A stretch of 64,000 bases of DNA from Edaphochlamys debaryana (taxonomy: Eukaryota > Chlorophyta > Chlorophyceae > Chlamydomonadales): contig JAEHOE010000054.1 in the NCBI GenBank assembly GCA_016858145.1, positions 671,708 to 735,707 of the forward strand, given 5' to 3'. The notes under the pieces were generated by a model. The model had not been told where the DNA came from. It worked only from the letters and a program-made list of their open reading frames with translations, and ran no database searches. The first letter of the stretch is position 1. Every line of letters starts with the position of its first letter. Made by a program: the position numbers and the translations under genes. Below are positions 22,468 to 32,832 of the stretch, one piece after another.

Positions 22468-23563
22468 GAGCGCGACGGGACGGGTCCTCGATGAGGCGGG
22501 CGGTGGAGGAGCGTCTTTTGCATGGTTCTGGCTTGGAGGGGGAGGGAAGAGAGTAACAATTGTACGGTACATGGTCAGGGTGACGGGCAATGCTAGATAT
22601 TTATAAACATGTGCACAGGAGCCAGAGCAGCCAGGTGTGACCTGTGAGCTCCGCATCGCTGCAGAGGTGGACGCAACCGTTGCTTTGGTCTCGGGCCGCA
22701 CGGTGGAGGGAGCGAAGGCCTGCAGGGTGCGTGCGAGGGGTGCGTGGGGCGCCTCCCCGGGGCGCCTCCTCCCTTGGGGCACTACCTCACTAGGCTCCTG
22801 GCCGTCCTGAGCTCCTGGTCTCCTTGGCGCATTGGGACTTCGGGAGCTGCAAACAAAGAACGGGCGGTGGCAAGCGATGCATGTTGGGACCACGTGGTGC
22901 TACAGACCGGCAAGGCAGGATATGGGGAGGAGAGCAGGTGTCGATTCGTACGTATATGGCGCCCTCAGGCCTGTCAGGACTGTGTATTTCTGGATTGCCG
23001 TAGCCTATCAAGACTGGTTGAGAAGGGCGCGGTGAGATGAGGTCGCGGGGCCACCGATGAACGGGGTTGAAGTCTGGGTCCGGGTCATCCTCATTGAAGG
23101 GCCTTGAAGGGCTCCTCGGCCGCGGGAGCGAGGCGCGGCAGTCTGCGCAGGGGGGCGCAGGGAGGAAGAAGGGGAGAGGGGACTCACAGCGCTCTCCGCT
23201 TCCTGCCCTCCCCTGTAATCTCTCTCTCGCGCGCCTGTCCGGCCAGTATCCGGCCGCCGGCGCTCGCCGGCGCCCCCAGGTCTCAGCGGTCCCAGCTACG
23301 GCTCCCACGCCCCACCCCCAGCAAGCCTGCACTGCCTCCCTCCCTCCCTCCCCTTCGTCACTCCCCTGTCGATTCTGGAAACAGCGGAGAAGTGCGGCGT
23401 TGCACACAGGGTGCAGAAGAAGGGAAGTTGCTTGCATCGGGCCGACAGCTGCTGCATCCCGGGTCGCGAGGTGTGCGCGGCTTGAGCCGCAGTTGACACA
23501 GACAACAACTCATTAAACACATCTAGCTGCTTTCACTTCGACCTTCATGTGTATGCGAGAACA
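22468..23563. other. Intergenic stretch with no supported gene
   Basis: It follows the ABCC fragment and precedes the SGNH-like gene in the same orientation. A minus-strand open frame around 22790-23437 contains the phrase NEDDPDPDFNPVHRWPRD but has no exon chain or family resemblance that I can support. The start codon of the next gene is preceded by a GC-poorer stretch (23480-23550), consistent with a promoter and 5' UTR. Confidence 0.45.
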
Positions 23564-26500
23564 ATGAGGTCATGGCATGTTGCGCTCTTCTTCCTCTTGG
23601 CTGTACCAAGCCTCCAGGCAGCATCTTTACCAACCTCCCTTACTGAGCCACGGTGGAATCCCTTACCAGTATGGAAGGACAAGTCGCGTGTTTGGGACCG
23701 CGACTTACTGGACAAAGGAATACTCAATTTGGGGTCTCTGGCAAGCTTTAAAAGGTTCTTTGACAAGTTGGACCGTGGGGAGCGCGTAGTCGCGGTGGCT
23801 TACGGATCCTCATTTATACACGACTTCGCCGGGTAAGCGGTTTGGGATTTGCTGGGGTCTGCTGGGCCTTTGCTTTGTTCCTGGGCGGCTCACGTCCGGG
23901 GTACCCGCGGTCGCGGTCCGGGGCAGTCGGGTGCAGTCGTGTCGGGGCAACCGTGGGCATCCCAGCTGGTGAACCCGGCGGTCCCCTGGCTCAGGGCGAG
24001 GGGGCTCTGGGCCAGACGAGCCGAGGGATATCCATTCAGCGGCAGAGGGTGCGGCCCCCACCAGGACAGGGAGCCACCCAACACGGGCGGGTGCCAGCGT
24101 GCCACCTGCCCTCACTGGGTCACTGCACCTACTGACCCACACCCTGCTGCCCGGGGTGACCTCGCAGTTGCTTCCAGACATCACTGCAGGGTGAGAATAG
24201 CTTGCTCTAAACTGTCCTGGCTGACCTTTCGAGGGGTACCCCAAGGATGATTGTCATAGCCCCGTCCTGGCCCTGCCAACCCCCGACCAAACCTGTGCTC
24301 CGCGCCCTCCCCCGCTATCAACCCCCTGGCAGCGCTGTGGGATCTCAACATCGTTCCCAACCCGGTGAGGTGTAAAACCTCGGCTAGGCTTCTGCGCTTC
24401 TCTTGGTCTGGAGCCTGCTTGCGGCACTTGATTGAGCAGGCGGGCACCCTAGGGCCCCCAGCCTGACTGCAACAACTTGCAACACGTCTGTAAGCGTCCC
24501 GGGACCCTCCGGCTAACCACGTTGCCATGCCTGATGTGGCGCAGATGCTATACCCCCAGCAAGGGGCGGACGTGTCATTGGAAGCCTTCGCCACGACGGG
24601 TGGGTTGGGGCTGCGTGGAAGCGGCCGGTTGAGGGTGCACCGCTTTCTCCATACAAGCTGGTGTCCACCACCGGGGGGCGTGGGGGGCTGGAAGCGTGGA
24701 TGCGGCCGGCCTTAGGGTCCGCGTGCCAAGGGCTGGGCGTGCATGGCGGGACGTCCTGGGAGCTGGTTACAGCGGGAGATCTATCGCAAGTCCTTCTCAA
24801 GCGAGAGGGCAAGCGGGAGGCAAGCAAGCGCTGGCGCCAGACACATGATTCTCTGCTCAAGCGTCACTACCCCCCATTGCATACTTCATGCACAGCCGAC
24901 CCACATCGCTTTGCCGCACGCTCGAAAGCTCTGCGGTTTTGCGTGGGCGCCTATCACATGGAATGCTTCTCTTTCCCGCTGCTAAGCGTGAGCTCCTTTC
25001 CACCCCAAACCCGCAGCGCCCCGCTGCGCCTCGGGCGGCTTCCTGGAGGGCGTCATGGCCTCCATCAACGCCACGTGGCCCAACTACAAACACATATTTG
25101 TGGGTCGGGCTGGGGTCGGGGTGGGGCGGGCGGAAGGGCGGGGCGGGCGAAGAGGGAGGAGAGGGAGCGCACGGGAGAGGGGTGTGGGAGCGGGGCGGGA
25201 GGCGAGGAGCGGCAGTCGCGACGGCGGGGTGGAGGGAGGCTGGAGGGAGGCTGTGAGGAGCAGAGCCCGAGCGGAACAACAGGGCCGTGCTCACACATCT
25301 GCAGGTACCTAAGCAAATGACCAAGACCAAGCTAGGCAGCGGAGAGGGCAGGGGGCCAAGTGCCGAGGGCGCTGTAGGCAGGGCCCAGCCACCCCGCACC
25401 TTCAAGCCCCTCTACACCCCACCCTCCCGCCTGCCATCCCATCGCCCGCCACCTCACCCTCCCCCCCTCCACCCCCCCCTCCACCCCTCCACCCCCTCCA
25501 CCCCCACCCCACCCCCAGGTCAACAACGGCAAGGGCGGCGCCTGCCTGACCTTCATCGTGGAGGCCTCCTGCATGAGCAGCTTCACGCCGGTGGGAGCGA
25601 GGGGGGTGGGGGGTGGGACGCATTAGGGGGGGGGTAGGGGCCTCTTGAGAGCCGGCGCGCAGTTGGTGAACTTCCCAAAAGGGGGGGGCTGGTGGGGCGG
25701 GGGCGTTTGGGAGCATTGGGGTGGGGTGGGGGCGGCACACCGTTTAAGGGGGTAGGAGCCTGTCAAAAGCCGGCTTACGGTTAGGAGACCTCCTCCACGG
25801 GGGAGTGGTGGCGGGGCCAGGTCCTGGTGGGGTGGAGTGGCGGCATCCTGCACAACAGCTGTATGCCGGTGGGCCCATGGCTGCATGGGGTCAGGGTGGG
25901 TGGAGTGGTGGCTTCGTCTCTGAGCAGTGCGAGTAGCTTGACGCCGGCGGGGAGGAAAGGGGGGAGGGCAGAGCACCGCCGTGCCTAGCGCACGGTTGAG
26001 AGCCGCTTCCTTCACGGGGATTCCTGGCGCACGATCGGGAGCCACCTCCCGTGAATCACGGGGACTGGCTGGGGCGGGCTGGGGGGGCGGAGTGGCAGCA
26101 GAGCAGGGGTCAGAGGTGCGGCGTTGGCGGCAAGGGCGAGGAAAGCGTGAGGATGAGCACGACGGCATGGACGGGGCCTCGATGAGCGCTCTCTTTCGCG
26201 AGCTTGTCGTGTTTGACGGGCGCTCGTGCCTCACCCTCCACCCCTACCGCCTCACCCTCCTCCCCTTCACCCCGCCGGCCCGCAGGAGAAGGTGGACCTC
26301 CTGTTCATCGACACGCTCACCAACCAGTGCCGTGAGGCGGGCTTGGGTGGTGGTCTGGTCATAGTGGGGTGGTGGCTGGGAGGCGGTGGGGTGGGTAACC
26401 CCACATGCGGGGTGCCGTGGTGCCCTGGGGAGAAGGGTTGTGGGGGTGTTGGCGTTTGGGCCTTGCAGCGGGGACCACCCCCAACCCGTGCTCGTTTCCT

Positions 26501-29500
26501 CGCGTACCCTCCTGAATTCCAGACACCTTGACAACCAGCCTTTGCCCCCCCTTCCCCCGCCGTTTGGACCCGCACCCGGCCCTTGCCATGAAGTCCACCG
26601 GTCGCCATGTCCCAGCTCCCTCACTGTGCTGTTGCCCTAGCCCTGGACCTGCGCGCTCCTCACGTTTTGGACCCACACCCTGACCCCGCCCTGCCCCGCC
26701 CCTCCCCCCTCAGATGGCATGGAGAAGTCCGCGGAAAAGATGGTACGGCAGTTCCTGTCAGCACCAGATCCGCCGCTGGTGGCGCTCCTGTCCAATGCGC
26801 GCACGTGCTTGGGCACGAACGAGTACGGCAACCAGTGCGCCTGGGAGTGCCTGCGCGAACACAAGGGCAGCCGTACGGCATGGCAGTGCCAAAATCTGAC
26901 GGCGCCGTACACGGCCCCTGCGGACGAGGAGTTCAATAATGATGTGGGTGCAGCTGGGGAGATGGACTTCAGGGGGATTCGTCTTGCTTGACAGGAGGGG
27001 TGCGCATAGGATGTCATCACGGCGCTGGGGAAAAGGGGCTAGGGATTGCGTGAGTCACAAGGGAGTCGGTCCGGTAAGCTTGTTGACAGGTTGAGGCATT
27101 CGGCTGTTCCCAGAGCCGCGTCGCGCCTGGCGCTTCAGCCCCCCTTGGCAACTCACCCAGCCCCCCCAGCACCCATCGGACGTCCGTGCACATCGGGCTT
27201 GCTGGCTGCCGAAAGCCTGAGCGTTGTCCGATCTCCTGATTGACGAGTACCCCATGCCCCTCAACCCGTCAGTGCCGTTGACTATCTCCCGCCAATCTTA
27301 CCCCATGGCCCCCAAACCGCCCACCCCTTCACCCCACAGCTCGTCAAGGGGTTGTTCCAGCCGGTGGCAAAGGTGGGCAGCCGGGAACGGTGCAGCTGGG
27401 GTACCGGAAGTGGTGGGGCCGCTCACGTGGAAGCGGCTAGGCTGGCCTGTGCGGCAGGTAGCGCCAGTTGGAGGGACGCAGGCACGAAGCCCGGGTGACG
27501 GGGCGGGACGGAACGGGGCGGCACCGGGGCACGCGTGCCGCGTTTGGGCCCGCAAGCTGCGGCGCAGCAAGTCCGGCTTACGACGTCAACTGATAGCACC
27601 CGTGCTGGGCCTCATTTGGTCCGCGATCCCGGCCTGCCTTACTGCAGTACTACGACATCGGCCACGTTAACTATTACGACATGATCAAGCCCATCATGTT
27701 GTCGGACCTTAACGAGAAGCACGGCATGGCCAAGTTTGAGTTCCTGTACCGCTTCTACACAGACTGGTACGCATGGGCCTGCTTGGATGTGTGCAACACG
27801 GCTCGTATTGAATGTCAAATGTCAAACGTCGTAGCGAGAGACGCTATGCCAAGTGCCCGTGACCCATGTCCATTCGCCCCTGCAAGTTATGCCCCCAGCC
27901 CTGGAAAGGGCCCCATCCTTCCCTTCACCCAGCCTCTCCTTGCCTTGAGCCCTCCTTCCTTACCCCCCCCCCCCCCTCGCAGGGTGCACTTCAACAAGCC
28001 GGACCTGGGGACCGTATGGGGGGCAGACGCCGTGCTTAATTGGTGGGGCAGGAGTGCGGGGCACGGGGCCGTCTTTGGGATGGGGGTGGGCGCCTGCCAG
28101 GCGCCGGCACTTTGGCCCTTCTTCTGCGCTCCCGCGCGCCACCCAACCACCCGCGCCCAGCTCGTCTCCCGGTTCTCCCCCCCCCCCGTCCCCCAAGTGA
28201 CAATCCGACGCACTCCTGCTCAGTCCTTTGCTCCTTTCCGCTTCTTTTTCCTTTTGTTTGGGGCTTCCCACATGTGCTAGAATAGGGTCAGCGCACTCCC
28301 ACCAAGCTTTGGATACCCCCCTAACCACTACCAATTACCCCCCTCCAGGCTGGTACGCGGCCAGGAGGCTCTGGCGGCGCTGTCGCCCGAGCAGCGGGCG
28401 GCACTGAGCTACACGCTGCCCTCGACGGCCATGGACGCGGTGGGGGCCGAGGGGGACAGGGACAGGGTGGTGGGAGGGGGAAAGGGTGATGGGAGGAGAG
28501 GTGGAGGGTCTGGGGTTGGAGGAGAGGAGGGGTAGAGGAGAGGGGAGGAAGGTATCGGGGGGACTGCTCCCTGCCTCCTTCGGTGGAGCCGGCTAGGTTG
28601 GAGCGCACGAATGGGGAAGGGGACAGAACGGGAGCGCGCTACCGTACCATACCGGTACCGCTGCATTGCACTTCTCTCCTGAGAACCTCCCCCTCTCGGC
28701 TCCCCCGCCTGGTGGGCCCCCTCCCTGCCACCCTGTCGTACCCTTGCATCGCTCTGATCCCGTGAACCTCCCTTCCCCCTCTCGGCTCCCCCGCCTGGTG
28801 GGCCCCCTCCCTGCCACCCTGTCGTACCCTTGCATCGCTCTGATCCCGTGAACCTCCCTTCCCCCTCTCGGCTCCCCCGCCTGGTGGGCCCCCTCCCTGC
28901 CACCCTGTCGTACCCTTGCATCGCTCTGATCCCGTGAACCTCCCTTCCCCCTCTCGGCTCCCCCGCCTGGTGGGCCCCCTCCCTGCCACCCTGTCGTACC
29001 CTTGCATCGCTCTGATCCCGTGAACCTCCCTTCCCCCTCTCGGCTCCCCCGCCTGGTGGGCCCCCTCCCTGCCACCCTGTCGTACCCTTGCATCGCTCTG
29101 ATCCCGTGAACCTCCCTTCCCCCTCTCGGCTCCCCCGCCCTCTCCCGCACAGAGCGCCAACGAGCACTACGTCACCCGCTGCTACGGTGGGCAGGGGGGT
29201 GCGGAGTGGGGTTCCAACAGGGCGCGGGACGGCGGGAGGTTCTGGGCGCGCAGAAGGGCGGGTGGTGTCGGGCGCAGCAATTGACAGGAAATCTACCGCT
29301 TCCTCACTCCGCGATTACCTGTCCCTCACAACCCTTCCCTTCCCCCTTGCAGGCCTGACGCTCAAGGCGGCCGTGGAGTACGTGAAGAAGGGCGTGGTGG
29401 CCTCCCTGGACAAGGTCAGTACGGCGGTACGACACTGTCGTTCTCGCGTGCCGTATGCGTTGCTCCCGTACTTCTGCTTGGCCGCGCTCGGGCACGGATG

Positions 29501-31271
29501 AGTTTGTTGACCGCAGAGGCACCTCTGCGCTCGCCGCCATCCCTGGCCCCGTGCCCCCTCCCCCCTGGCCCCTCCCCCCTGCGTGACAACTCGCTCCCCT
29601 TTACGAGGTGCTTCCTGCTGTAACCATCGCATTCTCCCCCCTGACAGGTCACAATGGACCACTTCCACCAAGCCAACCCTGGGGTGCGGCCTTGGAAGGG
29701 CGATGACGACGGGGCACAGACAGTCCCGAGTGGAGGGGGTGCGGGAGACGGAGACCTTGCATGTCTTCTGCGAGGCTGCCACCGCCAGCACACCGACTGC
29801 TTCGCCTTCCGTTACCACCGCCCACCTCGCGACTATCGCTCTCCCATCCCTCGGCCGCACACGCACAACCCGTCCTCTCTCCCATCCCCAACCCCAACCC
29901 CCCCAACCCCACCCCTTCGCCCCTGCAGGACGACTTCGAGTTCATCCAGATGTCCGTCACACACAACCCCGCCCAGGTGAGGCCCCACGGGAGCCTGCTT
30001 TAGACCAGGCTCTGCAGCCTGCGCGCCGCCCGTGCGGCTCCCGGACGACCCACCGTCCGGTCAGCAGCAGCAGCGGCGGCCCCAACAGCCCCTTGCCACG
30101 CAGCGTCAGAACCCTGATCATTTAGCTCCCGCGTGGACAGTATCCCGTCATATTGGTAGATCAGCTCCTGCGCCTACCAAGCCCCGGTCGTGATTGCAGC
30201 CTGTGGTGCTGCATCCTTTGAGCCTGCGCCCGGCTGGTGCCGCTGCGCCCCTGACCCCCACGCCCTGCGCCCCTGAATGCCCTCCTCCCCCCCCGCCCCG
30301 CTCCCCCCCGCCCCAGGCGCTGCCCCCCTTCGATGTGATTCAGAACAAGGGCTGGCGCCTGCAGATGTACTACATGGTGAGGGGCCGGCGGTGCGGTTGA
30401 ATGTTGGTTGCGGGTTGCATGTTGTTGCGAGGGCTGAAGAGCAGGCGATGGATGCTGCGGGGCCCTCAAGCGCCCCGGGACTGCGACGGCCAGCCCCGGA
30501 ACCCGTATCCCTTCGCCTCTCAGTCCACTCCCCCCCAAACAGCCTCAATACTCTGTCCGTAACTCCACCGTAACTCTCAACCCGATGCTGTGCCGTATGT
30601 CGCACAGACTGCTCGCGGCGCACACAAGCTCAAGCCCGGCTGGCTGACGGACGAGGCGGGCTCCATCCTGGACTTCACCATCAACTCGTCGTTCAACGGC
30701 GTCACGGCGCCGGGCGAGCAGGTCGAGACGCTCTACACCTACACCAAGTCCTACGACGGATGGGGCATCGCGCAGTTCAGCTGCATAGGTGTGTGGCTCA
30801 TGTCTGTGTGCCTGCCACAAGTGCCAGCACCGCACCACTATCCTAGCACACAGGTTGCCGGCCCCACCTACCCATCACCTGCCCACTGACTCTTCCCCAC
30901 CCTCTACGCCCTCCTCCCCGCGTAGCAAACTGTGTCTGCGAGAGCCGTGACGTGGACGCGCACGTGGGTGCCGATGGCGCCAAGACCAGTCTGACGCACG
31001 TGGTCAAGATCCGCGTCAGCCAGCACGAGCGCTGCGTGATCAGGTGGGGTGGGTGCGTGGGGTAGGAAAGGCAGCCGCCGGCCCTCCCTCCATCTGGCCC
31101 CATGCTCTGAAGCCGTGCTTGGGAAACCCTCCGCCTCACCCCGCCCCGCCGGTCCGCCTCTGTCCCTGCGTGACCAGGATGGAGGTGCTGCAACGCACCT
31201 CGTCTAGCGGGCACAAGTTCAAGCTGGCGAGCATGATGGTGCGGGCTCTGAAGAAGACCGTGCCGACGTAG
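23564..31271 (+). CDS. Secreted SGNH/GDSL-like protein of the large algal family, about 20 exons
   Basis: The ATG at 23564 starts a signal peptide (MRSWHVALFFLLAVPSLQA). Exon 1 continues FKRFFDKLDRGERVVAVAYG then SSFIHDFAG, matching SGNH block I (GxS) of algal and plant members. Later exons read CFQTSLQ; ALWDLNIVPNP; MLYPQQGADVSLEAF; GGFLEGVMASINATWPNY; VNNGKGGACLTFIVEASC (the asparagine/glycine block); EKVDLLFIDTLTNQ; a long Cys-containing exon (26714-26945); YYDIGHVNYYDMIKPIMLSD; VHFNKPDLGTVWGADAVLNW (the DxxH-like block, with V-H here); SANEHYVTRCY; and GLTLKAAVEYVKKG. The C-terminal module reads KPGWLTDEAGSILDFTINSS, LYTYTKSYDGWGIAQFSC, NCVCESRDVDAHVGADGA and MEVLQRTSSSGHKFKLASMM, with the stop at 31271. 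Total length is about 600-650 residues. SGNH proteins hydrolyse or transfer acyl esters, often on wall polysaccharides. The block I serine is present, but the C-terminal Asp-x-x-His block is degenerate, so activity is uncertain. Confidence 0.8.
28684..29140. repeat. 86-bp tandem repeat (minisatellite), about 5.3 copies, in an SGNH-gene intron
   Basis: The landmark GCCTGGTGGGCCCCCTCCCT recurs at 28707, 28793, 28879, 28965 and 29051, exactly 86 bp apart with essentially no variation. A sixth partial unit ends at 29137, just before the next exon's acceptor (CCCGCACAG). Because 86 is not a multiple of three and the unit lacks minus-strand stops, three long spurious minus-strand reading frames appear here; they are not genes. 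Confidence 0.95.
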
Positions 31272-32170
31272 GGCGGGGTGAAACCGTGCCTGGGGACTGG
31301 GAGACTGGGGGCCAGGAGGATAAGGCTGGGGAGGTTGCAGGGGGGCAGGTAGGATCAGATAGGGACACGAGGACGGGGGCTCGTCAGAAAGGGGGCTCAT
31401 CTGGTAGGGGTAGATGACACGCAGTACATCAACGGCTGTCATTGATGAGGGGGCATACGATTGGGCAGGGGCCGATGACGGCATCGACCTATGGCTCGAA
31501 ACCGCTGCATGCCTATGATCACGTGTTTGCATGCATGCGGTGCAGCGCAGCGCAATGCAGCGCAGCGCAATGCATGGTAGTAGGTGCGGAGGCTGGAACT
31601 GACATTTCTTTCTGTTTGGAGGGCAGAAGAGGCAGAAGGGGTGGGGGGTTGGGCCTGCAAGCTCAGCCCCGCGCTCGGACACGGACGCTAGATGGAAATG
31701 CTGCCTGAGGGCACTGCACTGGGGAGGAACCGGCACATGAACTCGATAGACACCCGTTGCGGTCTGGAAAGGCTGCAGGGCGGGTGGGTGCCCTCTTGGC
31801 TTTCGCAGTGGTGGAGGAGCGCCTGGCCAGTGGTGGACTGGTGGGGCTTGTACGTGGTGAACGGATCCCGGCCAGTATTCGATTCGGCCTGATGAATTCG
31901 GCATGATGCTGGACATGGCGGGGGCGGAGGGCAGAGGTTCAAGCCATGACACGGTGTCCTGGGCCCCGAGGGCCGAGGCTGGTCACAGGCAGCGAGTGCT
32001 GGCGCGGCGAGGCCAGCACCGCGGGGCGCCATGCACCACGCAGGGGTTCTGTGCTCGAAGGGGCCATGTAGCGTAGTCACCACGCAGGTTAGTGATACTC
32101 ATGGGTGCGTGGCTGCCTGGCTGGGCTCTCAGCGGAGTCAGCGCTGGATGTCACGCGGCGTGATGGGGTA
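31272..32170. other. Intergenic stretch with no supported gene
   Basis: It lies between the SGNH-like gene and the duplicated 5' fragment. A short tandem pair CAGCGCAGCGCAATG occurs at about 31543-31572. No exon chain was found on either strand. Confidence 0.5.
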
Positions 32171-32659
32171 CGGCCCCCGTGCTGACACTCCTTCGGAGCC
32201 TGCCGGTCTGAGGATCGGCTATTGAGTAGCGCGATGGCCGAGGAGGCGGAGGTTGAGTACAAGAACGAGTCAAGGTGCCTTGTCTTGGACCCAGACAACA
32301 CCGGCAGCGCTGTGCGCCAGGCGAGCCATCTCGGGGGCGCCGGTATCCCTCTTCATCTCTCCCTGCTGTGGGGATGCCAGCATGCTGCACAGTCTCTCTC
32401 AGAACGCGGCACGGGTACCACATGCGTCGCTTCGGGTCCGAGCGTGGGGCATGGAGCAGCGAGACCCTGACGGCCGCCATTCTTGCTGCACGCGCCCACG
32501 AAGCGGGGCGCGGGACTAGCGACCGTCTTGCGGGTCGCTCGACCTCGCGCCACGGCAGCAACCCTCGGCTTCCCGCTTCTGCAGGTGACATTCACCCGTG
32601 CCACTGATGATGTGCACGCGAAGGCTGCAGGTATGTGTGGGCGTGCTACGTGGTTGGAG
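32171..32659 (+). pseudogene. Duplicated 5' end (leader, exon 1, intron 1, exon 2) of the gene at 7133
   Basis: This 489-bp block aligns with 7070-7553. It keeps the ATG (32234), the 87-bp exon 1 with one Lys-to-Arg change (MAEEAEVEYKNESR), the same GC donor (CAG|GCGAGC at 32321), the intron and exon 2 (VTFTRATDDVHAKAA) with its GTATGT donor. Similarity stops abruptly at 32659, a few bases before a poly-G run, and none of the remaining five exons follow. The next gene, on the same strand, is APRT (ATG 32833). The block is either a dead fragment or an upstream promoter and exon donor for APRT transcripts. Confidence 0.85.
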
Positions 32660-32832
32660 AAGGATGGGGGGGGGGGGCCTGTGGGGGGTACGTGCCCCCC
32701 ATGCAGGCTCAAGGCTCCCCGCGCGCGCCACACCCTTTCCTTTTAGGTCCCGGTATTATAGCGACCACCCACGAAGCTTAGTTCCCGCGAGCCCGCAGCT
32801 GCAAACGAGCAGCGCCGACTATATTGCCCAGC

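Noticed and set aside
22790..23437. Minus-strand frame containing NEDDPDPDFNPVHRWPRD
   Set aside because: It is locally protein-like, but I could not link it to any neighbouring exon or recognise a family.
28409..29167. Three overlapping minus-strand open frames of 173-252 codons with repeating Gly/Arg/Glu-rich units
   Set aside because: They are produced by an 86-bp tandem repeat that lacks minus-strand stops in every frame, inside an intron of the plus-strand SGNH-like gene.
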